Shown in pieces: positions 1 to 7,986 of a stretch of 64,000 bases of DNA. A program made the translations under genes and the position numbers. The stretch comes from an uncultured Aquimarina sp. (GTDB lineage Bacteria > Bacteroidota > Bacteroidia > Flavobacteriales > Flavobacteriaceae): contig CANMLW010000014.1 of NCBI GenBank assembly GCA_947498705.1, positions 25,657-89,656 on the forward strand. Direction: 5' to 3'. A model generated the notes under the pieces. The model ran no database searches. It was not told the origin of the DNA and saw only the letters and a list, made by a program, of their open reading frames with translations. Every line of letters starts with the position of its first letter. The stretch's first letter is position 1.

Positions 1-1
1 T

Positions 2-376
2 TTTGTCTTTCTTGGGATTAAATATTTTAGAGATAAAGAAAATAATGGAACGGTAAGTTTAGGAAAAGCGTTAATCATAGGAATTATTATATCTTTATTT
101 GCCGCCATGGCTTTTGGGATCGTAGATACTCTTTATCTAATCCATATCAACCCTGATTTTCCTCAGCAATATATGGAGTATGCACTTTCTAACATGAAAG
201 AAACCTTACCTGCCAATGAGTTTGAAATTGAAAAAGAAAAGCTAATCAATAATATGAAAAATTACAACAATCCATATTTTGGTGGCTTGATCATGTTTAT
301 CACCGTTTTTATGATTGGGGTTGTTGTTTCTATTATTTCATCGGTCATCTTACAACGAAAATCAATATCATCTTAA
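2..376 (+). CDS. DUF4199-type membrane protein, 3' part
   Basis: The reading frame is open from base 2, so the gene starts to the left of the window and only about 124 C-terminal codons are present. An internal ATG lies at 107, but the frame upstream of it already encodes protein-like sequence ending in a membrane helix. The layout is helix (about bases 70-140), a charged periplasmic or cytoplasmic loop rich in Glu/Lys, then a second helix near the C terminus. This fits the small multi-pass DUF4199 family of Bacteroidota, whose function is unknown. The family name is from pattern recall; the membrane topology is what can be seen. Confidence 0.65.
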   Translation, partial: FVFLGIKYFRDKENNGTVSLGKALIIGIIISLFAAMAFGIVDTLYLIHINPDFPQQYMEYALSNMKETLPANEFEIEKEKLINNMKNYNNPYFGGLIMFITVFMIGVVVSIISSVILQRKSISS

Positions 377-407
377 AAAAATCAATCAAAAAACGAACAG
401 TTATACT

Positions 408-866
408 ATGCAATACGATGTTAAAACACCCGATGAGTATATCGATGCCATCCCAGAAGAAAGAAAAGAAGTGATGAGTCGTCTTAGAAAGGTAATCAAA
501 GACAATTTACCCAAAGGTTTTGAAGAAGTTATCAGCTACAAAATGATTGGGTATGTAGTACCCCATGAGATATATCCTTCGGGATACCACTGCGACCCAA
601 CATTACCCTTGCCATTTATGAACATTGCTTCTCAAAAAAATTTTATAGCAGTATACCATAGTGGAATCTATGCCAGTGAGGCATTGATGCAATGGTTTAC
701 CGCAGAATACCCAAAGCATGTTACCACAAAATTGGATATGGGTAAAAGCTGTATTCGGTTTAAAAAGCCTGATCAAATCCCCATGCAACTTATTGGTGAA
801 CTGGCCTCTAAAATGACTACAGAGCAATGGATCGAATTGTACGAAACGAATGTAAAAAAGAAATAA
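408..866 (+). CDS. DUF1801 domain protein (YdhG-like)
   Basis: A 152-residue soluble protein. I chose ATG 408 rather than an upstream in-frame start at 315, because 315 lies inside the preceding gene and the family normally begins with the sequence MQYDVKTPDEYIDAIPEERK. The fold is that of DUF1801/YdhG proteins: an N-terminal helical pair, a central SYKMIGY motif and a C-terminal helix after an IRFKKPDQIP strand. The molecular role is not established; the fold is related to the frataxin-like/iron-chaperone group. It may be co-transcribed with the VOC gene 16 bases downstream. Confidence 0.75.
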   Translation: MQYDVKTPDEYIDAIPEERKEVMSRLRKVIKDNLPKGFEEVISYKMIGYVVPHEIYPSGYHCDPTLPLPFMNIASQKNFIAVYHSGIYASEALMQWFTAEYPKHVTTKLDMGKSCIRFKKPDQIPMQLIGELASKMTTEQWIELYETNVKKK

Positions 867-882
867 AAGCACTACGAATAAC

Positions 883-1269
883 ATGAAAAAACGAGTAACC
901 GGTATCGGTGGTATCTTTTTTAAATCTACCAACCCTAATAAAACGAAAGAATGGTACCGTAACCACTTGGGATTAAATACGGATCAATATGGTTGTACAT
1001 TTTGGTGGAAAGATAAAGAAGGAAATGATTGCTCTACCCAATGGAGCCCTTTTAAAGATGATACTACCTATTTTGAACCCAGCAAAAAAGGGTTTATGAT
1101 GAATTTTAGGGTAGAAAACCTGGTAGAACTTATAGAAACACTCAAAAAAGAAGGAGTAACCGTAATTGATAAAATCGAGGAGTATGACTACGGTAAGTTT
1201 GGTTGGATCGTTGACCCCGAAGGAAACAAAATAGAACTCTGGGAGCCTGTAGATAAAGCTTTTTTATAA
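883..1269 (+). CDS. VOC family protein (glyoxalase/bleomycin-resistance fold)
   Basis: A 128-residue single-chain VOC protein. Two beta-alpha-beta-beta-beta halves can be read: the first around residues 5-50 (GGIFFKSTNPNKTKEWYRNH) and the second around 65-122, ending in the typical WIVDPEGNKIELWEP strand. The Glu of IELWEP is the usual metal-ligand position. Members bind small molecules or catalyse glyoxalase and dioxygenase reactions; no substrate can be inferred here. It lies 16 bases after the DUF1801 gene on the same strand, so the two are probably one transcript. Confidence 0.85.
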   Translation: MKKRVTGIGGIFFKSTNPNKTKEWYRNHLGLNTDQYGCTFWWKDKEGNDCSTQWSPFKDDTTYFEPSKKGFMMNFRVENLVELIETLKKEGVTVIDKIEEYDYGKFGWIVDPEGNKIELWEPVDKAFL

Positions 1270-1330
1270 TTAGTCTAAGTTTAAACTTTTTTTTGTACTT
1301 TTCTACAAACTAATCAATTATCTACAAAGT

Positions 1331-1723
1331 ATGAGCGAAGAAAAAAACAATTTGGGAGACGATATCAAAAAAGGTGCTGAAGAAGCAGCAGAAACAGCCA
1401 AAGAATTTGCCAATGATGCAAAAGAAGCTGTAAGTGATTTTGCAGACGAGGCCAAAGAAGTTTTCGATTCTAAAGAGAATAAGAAAATGTTGGCAGGTAT
1501 ACTGGGAATAATCCTGGGAAGCCTTGGTATTCACAAATTTATTTTAGGATATAACAAAGAAGGTATTATTATGCTTATTTTAGGTATCCTGGGGATTTTT
1601 ACCTGTGGTATTACTTCTTCTATTTCATGGATCGTTGGACTGATAGAAGGTATTATGTACCTAACAAAATCAGATGATGAATTTTATCAAACATATCAAG
1701 TAGGTAAAAAGCCTTGGTTTTAA
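1331..1723 (+). CDS. TM2 domain protein with acidic helical N terminus
   Basis: 130 residues. Residues 1-55 form a highly charged Ala/Glu/Lys amphipathic helix of the YtxH/apolipoprotein-like kind. Residues 56-112 are a TM2 domain: two membrane helices joined by a short turn, with the family signature GSLGIHKFILGYNKEGIIM in the first half. TM2 proteins are small inner-membrane proteins of unknown biochemical role. It is followed directly by a good rho-independent terminator at 1751-1780, so it is probably monocistronic or the last gene of its unit. Confidence 0.8.
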   Translation: MSEEKNNLGDDIKKGAEEAAETAKEFANDAKEAVSDFADEAKEVFDSKENKKMLAGILGIILGSLGIHKFILGYNKEGIIMLILGILGIFTCGITSSISWIVGLIEGIMYLTKSDDEFYQTYQVGKKPWF

Positions 1724-1750
1724 TACCGAATTTGAACGAATAGCATTAAA

Positions 1751-1780
1751 AAGCCAGAAAATTATTCGCTGGCTTTTTTT
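1751..1780 (+). terminator. Rho-independent terminator after TM2 gene
   Basis: Inverted repeat AGCCAG (1752-1757) / CTGGCT (1769-1774) with an 11-nt loop, followed by a run of T on the plus strand. It separates the TM2 gene from the ars operon. Confidence 0.8.
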
Positions 1781-1793
1781 ATTTTGATTTATT

Positions 1794-1809
1794 ATCGTAA
1801 TATTGCGAT
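1794..1809. promoter_or_regulatory. Probable ArsR operator
   Basis: ATCGTAATATTGCGAT is a 16-bp inverted repeat with a single mismatched pair (ATCG-YAATATTR-CGAT). It lies 15 bases before the arsR ATG at 1824. Its position and AT-rich dyad are typical of ArsR/SmtB autoregulatory operators; binding is an inference. Confidence 0.6.
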
Positions 1810-1823
1810 ATATAAATATTAAA

Positions 1824-2147
1824 ATGGGCATTACCAAAACGCAAATATTTGATCAGCAACAAAATGAGTTAGCACAGTTTTTTAAAATTCTGGGGCATCC
1901 TGCGCGCATTGCAATCCTGCAATATATAAGTAAACAAAATACTTGTATATGCAACGATCTGGTCGAGGAAATAGGATTGGCACAAGCTACCATATCACAA
2001 CACCTTAAAGAATTAAAAAGCATAGGGCTTCTAAAAGGAGAAATCGAAGGAAAAAGTATGTGCTATTGTATCAATGTTGATCGGTGGACTGCGTTACAAA
2101 AAACGTTGAATACCTTTTTTAATACTACCAAAATGAATTGTTGTTAA
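1824..2147 (+). CDS. arsR: ArsR/SmtB family arsenic-responsive repressor
   Basis: 107 residues from ATG 1824. An earlier TTG at 1803 overlaps the operator palindrome and is unlikely as a start. The winged HTH reads LGHPARIAILQYI, then the recognition helix in LAQATISQHLKELK. A CxC pair (NTCICNDLV) sits where ArsR proteins carry the arsenite-sensing cysteines in the ELCVCDL motif, and the protein ends in a further Cys pair. It is the first gene of an operon with DUF6428, an acetyltransferase and arsC. Release from the dyad at 1794-1809 on As(III) binding is the expected mode of control. Confidence 0.88.
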   Translation: MGITKTQIFDQQQNELAQFFKILGHPARIAILQYISKQNTCICNDLVEEIGLAQATISQHLKELKSIGLLKGEIEGKSMCYCINVDRWTALQKTLNTFFNTTKMNCC

Positions 2148-2161
2148 ACAAAAAATAAATT

Positions 2162-2644
2162 ATGACTACATCAGATTTCATCACTTTGTTAAATGAACAT
2201 CAAAACACCTCATTATTGTTCGAGTATGCGCCTGGTATGCTTGTTGGTACTAATTATCATATTACCGAGGTAAAACATACTACTATAGACTCTGTAGATT
2301 GTGGTGCAGGAACCGATTCCTGGAAAGAAACCGTTATACAGCTTTGGGAGAGTCCGAGCGAATTGGGAAAATCAGAATACATGAGCACCTACAAAGCACT
2401 GGGTATCTTAAAAAAAGTAGGGGAAATGAAGCCATATGAGTTAGATGCTGTAGTAAAAATCGAATATGGCAATACGATGTTTCATGCCACTCAATTACAC
2501 ATCAACGGATTTGATGTTAAGGAAAATCAATTAATTATTAAATTAGCAGTACACCCTACCGATTGTAAAGCCAAAGATGCTTGCGGAGTGCCAGAAACTA
2601 CTACAGAAGCAACTTCTTGTGCGCCTGGAAGTGGTTGTTGCTAA
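2162..2644 (+). CDS. DUF6428 family protein of the ars operon
   Basis: 160 residues, 14 bases after arsR. The N-terminal 140 residues match the small alpha/beta DUF6428 family that repeatedly accompanies arsR and arsC in Bacteroidota; its role is unknown. The C terminus is Cys-rich: a CKAKDACG segment and a final CAPGSGCC give five cysteines in about 30 residues, which suggests thiolate binding of As(III) or another soft metal. That functional reading is inference. No signal peptide or membrane segment is present, so the protein is cytoplasmic. Confidence 0.75.
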   Translation: MTTSDFITLLNEHQNTSLLFEYAPGMLVGTNYHITEVKHTTIDSVDCGAGTDSWKETVIQLWESPSELGKSEYMSTYKALGILKKVGEMKPYELDAVVKIEYGNTMFHATQLHINGFDVKENQLIIKLAVHPTDCKAKDACGVPETTTEATSCAPGSGCC

Positions 2645-2668
2645 TATTAAATATTGCAAAAATTCACC

Positions 2669-3160
2669 ATGTCCACACCAGTAGAAATACAATCCTTTAC
2701 TAAGGTAGATTGGCCTGCTATAGCTGCTATCTATCAGGAAGGTATTGATACAGGAATTGCTACGTTCGAAACCAAAGTACCTAGTTGGGAGAATTGGGAT
2801 GCTACTCATATACAATCTTGTAGAATTGCAGCCCTGTATGAGGATAAAATTGTAGGTTGGGCTGCCCTATCTCCTGTTTCGAAAAGAGAAGTCTATAAAG
2901 GAGTAGCAGAAGTTAGCATTTATATAACCTCAAAATTTAGAGGTAAAGGCATTGGTCGATTACTTTTGTCTACATTAATAGATCAAAGCGAAAAAACCGG
3001 TTTTTGGACCCTGCAGGCAGGAATATTTAAAGAAAATAGTAGCAGTATAAAGTTACATACCGATCTAGGGTTTAGAAAAATTGGATATCGCGAAAAAATT
3101 GGAAGATTAAACCAGGTTTGGTACGATAATATCATTTTAGAAAAACGAAGTAAAAAATAA
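2669..3160 (+). CDS. GNAT acetyltransferase, ArsN1/phosphinothricin type
   Basis: 163 residues from ATG 2669; a TTG at 2654 is an alternative start. The GNAT fold is clear: acetyl-CoA loop RGKGIGRLLL (motif A) and the C-terminal LHTDLGFRKIGYREKIG segment typical of phosphinothricin/methionine-sulfone acetyltransferases. In ars operons this subgroup is known as ArsN1, which acetylates the organoarsenical antibiotic arsinothricin as well as phosphinothricin. The position between DUF6428 and arsC supports ArsN1; the wider PAT/MnaT family is the alternative. Confidence 0.75.
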   Translation: MSTPVEIQSFTKVDWPAIAAIYQEGIDTGIATFETKVPSWENWDATHIQSCRIAALYEDKIVGWAALSPVSKREVYKGVAEVSIYITSKFRGKGIGRLLLSTLIDQSEKTGFWTLQAGIFKENSSSIKLHTDLGFRKIGYREKIGRLNQVWYDNIILEKRSKK

Positions 3161-3181
3161 CCACAAAAACATCACACACTA

Positions 3182-3610
3182 ATGAACATTTTAGTACTAT
3201 GTACAGGAAACTCGTGCCGAAGTCAAATGGCAGAAGGGTATTTAAAAGAATTTGCAAAAGATGCTGCCACCATCTATAGTGCAGGAGTAGAAACACACGG
3301 TGTTAACCCTAGAGCAATCGCAATTATGAAAGAAGATGGGCTAGACATCTCTAATCATACTTCTAACAACCTAGATGAATATCTGGATATCACATTTGAT
3401 TATATTCTAACGGTTTGCGACAATGCAAAAGAAAGATGTCCTTTCTTTCCCGGTAAAGCAGAACGATTACACTACAATTTCTTTGATCCATCAAAGGTTG
3501 AGGGTAACGAAGAAGAGATTCATGCTGCTTTTACAAAAACCAGAAATGAGATCAAAACCTACTGTAAAGCATTTGTCGAAAAGAGTGTACTAAAAACGGT
3601 TTCAGAATAA
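3182..3610 (+). CDS. arsC: Arsenate reductase, thioredoxin-coupled (LMW-PTPase fold)
   Basis: 142 residues. The P-loop is C7-TGNSC-R13 (CX5R) at the N terminus, and the redox pair that relays electrons to thioredoxin is C79 and C86 (TVCDNAKERCP). This is the arrangement of Staphylococcus pI258-type ArsC, which reduces As(V) to As(III). It is the last gene of the ars operon and is followed by a large palindrome at 3641-3680. No ArsB or Acr3 pump lies next to it in this window, so arsenite export must be encoded elsewhere or be handled another way. Confidence 0.9.
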   Translation: MNILVLCTGNSCRSQMAEGYLKEFAKDAATIYSAGVETHGVNPRAIAIMKEDGLDISNHTSNNLDEYLDITFDYILTVCDNAKERCPFFPGKAERLHYNFFDPSKVEGNEEEIHAAFTKTRNEIKTYCKAFVEKSVLKTVSE

Positions 3611-3640
3611 GTTAATGCTATTTTAACGATCTGTATCTTA

Positions 3641-3680
3641 TAAACAAGAAAAGTCATAATATTATGACTTTTCTTGTTTA
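3641..3680. terminator. Perfect 40-bp palindrome, bidirectional terminator
   Basis: Two perfect 20-bp arms meet without a spacer between the converging arsC (+) and the 3719-4675 gene (-). The 5' side is A-rich and the 3' side T-rich in both directions, as expected of a shared terminator. Confidence 0.7.
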
Positions 3681-3718
3681 TACATACTTAATATTTAATT
3701 TTAATACACTATAAGTTT

Positions 3719-4675
3719 TTATTGATTGGCAAAAAAAGCGATAGGTAAATTATACGTTATATTTTGTTTTCCTGCATTCGGTTGAGGATTTATGATTTTC
3801 AACTTTGGTAGCAACTTTACCACTCTAGCTGCCTCTTTTTCTAACCTAGGATGAGGTCCTCTTGCTTTTATATCGATTATATTTCCACATTGGGTAACTT
3901 TATAATTAACATAAATCCTGGTAATACCCGATAAACCTAATTCAGTCCCTAATCTGGTATCAAAGTTTTCACTTACAAATTTTCTAATTTTATAACTCGA
4001 ACATTTCTTGTCTTTTTCCTTTTCACCTGTTTCTAAACAATCTGGGTGAAGCGCATACGGATACTTAGACGTATCTACTACTTCGATATCTCCAAGATCT
4101 TCTCTAATAAAAAATAAGTTTTTATCCTCTAAATCAGCATCATCTCGTTCACGCGGTATTAACTTTATTTTTAACGAGTACAGAACCGAAACATTACTTC
4201 CTTTATTCTTACCTGGTAGTATTTTTGAGTTTGTTGCTATTGCCTGTTTAATATATTTGTTAAGAACTTCATCCTCTCCTTTTATTTCGATTTTCTCAAA
4301 AGCCCCCGTATCACTTATTTCGAATGTTAATGCTACCCTTAAAGTTCTAACAACTTCTTTATTTTCTTTGGCAAATCCGTTTCTTATATGTTTCTTAATT
4401 CTTTCAAGAATCGATCTTTCAAAACAATTACGTATCTCACAGATTTCTTCCCAACGGTCACATTCTGAAAAAGTAGGTGGTACCTCAACATCTTTAAAGA
4501 ATATAACATTATTAGAAACCGAAGTTATAGTATCTGTCTTTTCCTGACCATAGATATTACTCAAACAAAAGAAATTAAGTATAACCGTCATTATAACCCA
4601 ACGACGGTATTCTTTAATCAAATTATTCCTTGCTATTTTATTTATGTTAAAATTTAGTTTTCTTTCAAAGTACAT
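3719..4675 (-). CDS. Secreted protein with two TonB-C-like domains
   Basis: 318 residues from the first ATG. A signal-peptide-like stretch (MTVILNFFCLSNIYGQ) begins at residue 29, so the true start may be ATG 4591. After cleavage the protein has a VEVPPTFSECD segment like that preceding TonB C-terminal domains. Two alpha/beta units resembling TonB_C follow (about residues 85-170 and 215-312), each with the pattern GxxxxIxIxGxxxxLxKxxxxxxxxxPxxxPG or a variant of it. It lacks the N-terminal anchor helix and Pro-rich spacer of a working TonB. A periplasmic or surface role is likely; the function is unknown. Confidence 0.55.
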   Translation of the reverse strand: MYFERKLNFNINKIARNNLIKEYRRWVIMTVILNFFCLSNIYGQEKTDTITSVSNNVIFFKDVEVPPTFSECDRWEEICEIRNCFERSILERIKKHIRNGFAKENKEVVRTLRVALTFEISDTGAFEKIEIKGEDEVLNKYIKQAIATNSKILPGKNKGSNVSVLYSLKIKLIPRERDDADLEDKNLFFIREDLGDIEVVDTSKYPYALHPDCLETGEKEKDKKCSSYKIRKFVSENFDTRLGTELGLSGITRIYVNYKVTQCGNIIDIKARGPHPRLEKEAARVVKLLPKLKIINPQPNAGKQNITYNLPIAFFANQ

Positions 4676-4816
4676 TGACTACTGATTAAGTGTTACTTTA
4701 TTCTCAAATGTTACTATTTGCTCTTTAATTTTTCGGAAAAGTAAAATATTGGATCATATTTTGGCATTACCATCAATTTCTTAAAGAAATGATACTATAA
4801 AAATTGAAAATCTACC

Positions 4817-6643
4817 TTAAACCTTATAAGAATCCTGTTTATCGCCGTTTTTAAAATATTTTTGTTCCAATTCTGCCTGAAATTCTTCCATAACAGGCTT
4901 AACAGTGCTATCTGGTAAATCTGCAATACGAATATACATCAAACCATCTACGGCATTATTAAATAGTGGGTCTACATTAAAAGCAACTACTTTTGCATTT
5001 TGTTTAATGTATTTTTTGATCAGAACAGGAATTCGTAAACTCCCTGGTTCTACCTCATCAATAATTTTATCAAACTTGTTTAGGTCGCTTTTACTTTCAT
5101 CAAAAACAAAGTCCTTATCTGCGTCCTTAAGCTTTACTTTAAACTCTTTCTTAGGACGTACATATTGCGCTACATAAGGATCGTAGTAATGAGATTTCAT
5201 AAACTCGATCATCAATGATTTAGAAAAACTACTAAACTTATTACTAATACTCACCCCTCCTATCAAATATTTATGTTCTGGGAAACGTAGGGTACAATGT
5301 ACAATCCCTTTCCAAAGCAAAAACAAAGGCATAGGTCGTTGTTGGTATTCTTTAATGATAAACGCTCTTCCCATTTCTATAGACTCACTCATCATCTTAT
5401 GAAGCTCTGGTTCGAACCTAAACAAATCCTGAAGATAGAATCCATCAATCCCAAAATCTTCAAAAATCTTAGATCCCATCCCCATACGATAGGCTCCAAC
5501 CAATCGTTTGGCATCATTATCCCATAAAAACATATGATGATAGTAATCATCAAAAGGATCCAAATCAATAGAATTATTGGTCCCTTCTCCTATTGCTCTA
5601 AATGTAATTTCTCGCAACCTACCTATTTCATGTACAACATTGGGTACATCACATTTTTCTGCCAGAAAAACCTCGTAATTTTTACTTTTTAGCAATCGTT
5701 TGTCGCTATTTCTACAAAATTCTAATTCTGCTTCTATAGCACCCAAACTACCTCCTACCGCTATTTCCTTAGGAGACTTAGGTATTTTTAAGTTTTGCGG
5801 AATTGATTCTATTAAAGTTTTCTTCTCGAATGGATTTGCCAGCATATAGGTTTTCTTTCTTAAGAAGCTGGTAAAATCTTCGAGATTGGTATGTTCTTCC
5901 TGATCTTTTACAGAAACAGGGTTTCCGATTCTTACTTTGATAACTCTGTTTTCTTGTGAAAACAATTCACTAGGCAACTTAGCGGTTCGTAAAGTATCAC
6001 TAATAGCTGCCATTCGATAAAATAATCGACTGTTTCTTGCATGAAAATATATTGGGATTACCGGCACTTTTGCCTTTTGCACCAATCGCATAGCACTTGG
6101 TTCCCATGCTTTGTCTACATAGTTCTTTCCTTCTTTATGAGTAGAAACCTCTCCTGCAGGAAAAATTCCTAACGGCTTTCCTTCTTTAAGATGTAAAATT
6201 GCTTCTTTAATTCCTTTCAAACTCGACTTCGTGCCTTTTCTGTTTTCAAAGGGATTGACAGGCATTAAATAAGGTTGCAAGGGTTTAAAATTATTCAAAA
6301 GAAAATTAGCGATCACTTTATAGTCTGATCTGTTTTCTAACATTATTTTGAGTAATAACCCTCCATCTATACCTCCTAGTGGGTGATTAGAAATTGTGAT
6401 AAACGCTCCTTCTTTAGGAAGCCTTTTTAAATCTTCGGCAGGGATTTCGAAGGTAACTCCGTATTGATTTAGAGTCGTATTAATATACTCTAAACCCTCT
6501 AAATGGCTTAATTTATCATACTGTCGATTTATTTTCGAGATCCTTGTAATCTTAAGGAGCATCCAACCAATAAAAACACCGACAAAACCAAGTTTATCTA
6601 ATTTGAGCCCTGTGGCTACTTCTCTTGCGTTTACTATGGGCAT
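4817..6643 (-). CDS. olsF: Fused PlsC/GNAT acyltransferase, OlsF-type aminolipid synthase
   Basis: 608 residues. Residues 75-285 are a PlsC/lysophospholipid acyltransferase domain with the catalytic His-Asp motif NHPLGGID (H87, D93) and the FPAGEVST substrate-binding block at 161-168. Residues 310-480 are an N-acyltransferase (GNAT-like) domain resembling OlsB/GlsB (RLREITFRAIGEG, later LVGAYRMG). The two activities together make ornithine or glycine lipids: the C-terminal domain N-acylates the amino acid and the N-terminal domain O-acylates the lyso-lipid. This fusion is known as OlsF in Flavobacterium and Serratia. Whether ornithine or glycine is used cannot be read from the sequence. Confidence 0.75.
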   Translation of the reverse strand: MPIVNAREVATGLKLDKLGFVGVFIGWMLLKITRISKINRQYDKLSHLEGLEYINTTLNQYGVTFEIPAEDLKRLPKEGAFITISNHPLGGIDGGLLLKIMLENRSDYKVIANFLLNNFKPLQPYLMPVNPFENRKGTKSSLKGIKEAILHLKEGKPLGIFPAGEVSTHKEGKNYVDKAWEPSAMRLVQKAKVPVIPIYFHARNSRLFYRMAAISDTLRTAKLPSELFSQENRVIKVRIGNPVSVKDQEEHTNLEDFTSFLRKKTYMLANPFEKKTLIESIPQNLKIPKSPKEIAVGGSLGAIEAELEFCRNSDKRLLKSKNYEVFLAEKCDVPNVVHEIGRLREITFRAIGEGTNNSIDLDPFDDYYHHMFLWDNDAKRLVGAYRMGMGSKIFEDFGIDGFYLQDLFRFEPELHKMMSESIEMGRAFIIKEYQQRPMPLFLLWKGIVHCTLRFPEHKYLIGGVSISNKFSSFSKSLMIEFMKSHYYDPYVAQYVRPKKEFKVKLKDADKDFVFDESKSDLNKFDKIIDEVEPGSLRIPVLIKKYIKQNAKVVAFNVDPLFNNAVDGLMYIRIADLPDSTVKPVMEEFQAELEQKYFKNGDKQDSYKV

Positions 6644-6666
6644 TAATTATAATTTGTGCTAGCCTA

Positions 6667-6674
6667 CAAATATA
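6667..6674 (-). promoter_or_regulatory. -7 element (TATATTTG) upstream of olsF
   Basis: Minus-strand TATATTTG matches the Bacteroidota -7 consensus TAnnTTTG, about 24 bases before the olsF ATG. No convincing -33 TTG was seen. Confidence 0.45.
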
Positions 6675-6701
6675 GCAAAATCATTGAATTGAGTTTTCTT
6701 A

Positions 6702-7952
6702 TTATTGAGAAACCATCTGATAAGTCTCTCTTGTGATCTGCTTTAACAAAATATTCTTGTCTTTTTCTAAAAATGTAATAGCTTCATTAGTAAAATGTCG
6801 TATAGTATACAAAGATACCCCAGTGTTATATGTAACCCTAAATTTTTCTTTAAGTTTTTTTAGTAATTGATCAAAATGATCAAATTTATCATCTAAACAA
6901 ACCGAAAAACTTATCGCAGAGTTTTGAATAAGATCAACTTTTATATGGTTTTGATAAAAAAGGTTAAAAATTTCACTAATTGTATTTTCTACAATAAATG
7001 AAAAATCTAATGAAGAAAGGGATACTAGGATTTGATTTTTCTTTACTATATAACAAGGAAGATGAGGATCCAACGGTTGTCCTTTTTTTACAGACGTGCC
7101 TGTTGCAGAAGGGTTTTTGAATGATTTTACATATAACGGAATCTCTTTGCGTTGTAAAGGCTGTATTGTTTTGGGATGGATTACAGATGCCCCATAAAAA
7201 GCCAGTTCGATGGCTTCTTCATAAGAAATATGATGTAGCAACTCGGTCTTATCAAAAACTCTGGGGTCTGCATTAAGCACTCCCGGTACATCTTTCCAGA
7301 TACTAACACCTTCTGCATTCAAACAATATGCAAAAATACCTGCTGTATAATCACTTCCTTCTCTTCCCAGGGTAGTGGTAAAACCATTAATAGTAGATCC
7401 TATAAACCCTTGCGTAATGCTTAGCCCTTTTCGATCTACACTTTCAGTAATATTTTTTTGAGTGGTTTCCCAATCTACCTTTGCATCTCTATAAGCATTA
7501 TCTGTTTTAATAAAATCGCGAGCGTCTATCCACTTATTGGGGGATCCCACATGAATCAAATATTCACTTACGATTGTGGTCGAAATTAATTCTCCAAAAC
7601 ACACAATCTGATCATACACATAATCGTACTGTGCAGACTTATTACGTTTTATTGTCGTTTTTAAATCCAGTATCAACTCCTTGATCCTATCAAAAACAGG
7701 AAGATCCTGATTATCAAAAAGTTCTTTCAAAATTTGAAGATGGTAATCTTCGAGGTTTCGCAATAGGGAAAGAAGTTCTGGATCATCATCGAGATATGTT
7801 TTTACGATTTTCTCTAAAGCATTGGTTGTTTTACCCATTGCAGAAATAACAATAACCAAATTCTTATCTCCTACTTCTCTTAATACTTTAAGAACATTTT
7901 TAACTCCATCTGCATCTTTTACAGAGGCACCCCCAAATTTAAAAACCTTCAT
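6702..7952 (-). CDS. Aspartate kinase
   Basis: 416 residues, a monofunctional aspartokinase that phosphorylates L-aspartate at the head of the lysine/threonine/methionine/diaminopimelate pathway. The amino-acid kinase domain starts with KFGGASVKDADGVKNV (family KFGGTSV) and includes TTLGREGSDYTAG. The C-terminal 120 residues form ACT-type regulatory sequence (ISFSVCLDDKFDHFDQLLKKL). It is shorter than classical LysC of about 450 residues, as is common in Flavobacteriia. The neighbouring GNAT gene and fbp form a gene order that I recall as conserved in this family. Confidence 0.85.
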   Translation of the reverse strand: MKVFKFGGASVKDADGVKNVLKVLREVGDKNLVIVISAMGKTTNALEKIVKTYLDDDPELLSLLRNLEDYHLQILKELFDNQDLPVFDRIKELILDLKTTIKRNKSAQYDYVYDQIVCFGELISTTIVSEYLIHVGSPNKWIDARDFIKTDNAYRDAKVDWETTQKNITESVDRKGLSITQGFIGSTINGFTTTLGREGSDYTAGIFAYCLNAEGVSIWKDVPGVLNADPRVFDKTELLHHISYEEAIELAFYGASVIHPKTIQPLQRKEIPLYVKSFKNPSATGTSVKKGQPLDPHLPCYIVKKNQILVSLSSLDFSFIVENTISEIFNLFYQNHIKVDLIQNSAISFSVCLDDKFDHFDQLLKKLKEKFRVTYNTGVSLYTIRHFTNEAITFLEKDKNILLKQITRETYQMVSQ

Positions 7953-7986
7953 TATTCTAATTTATTAATTTTGTTGTTACTAAATT

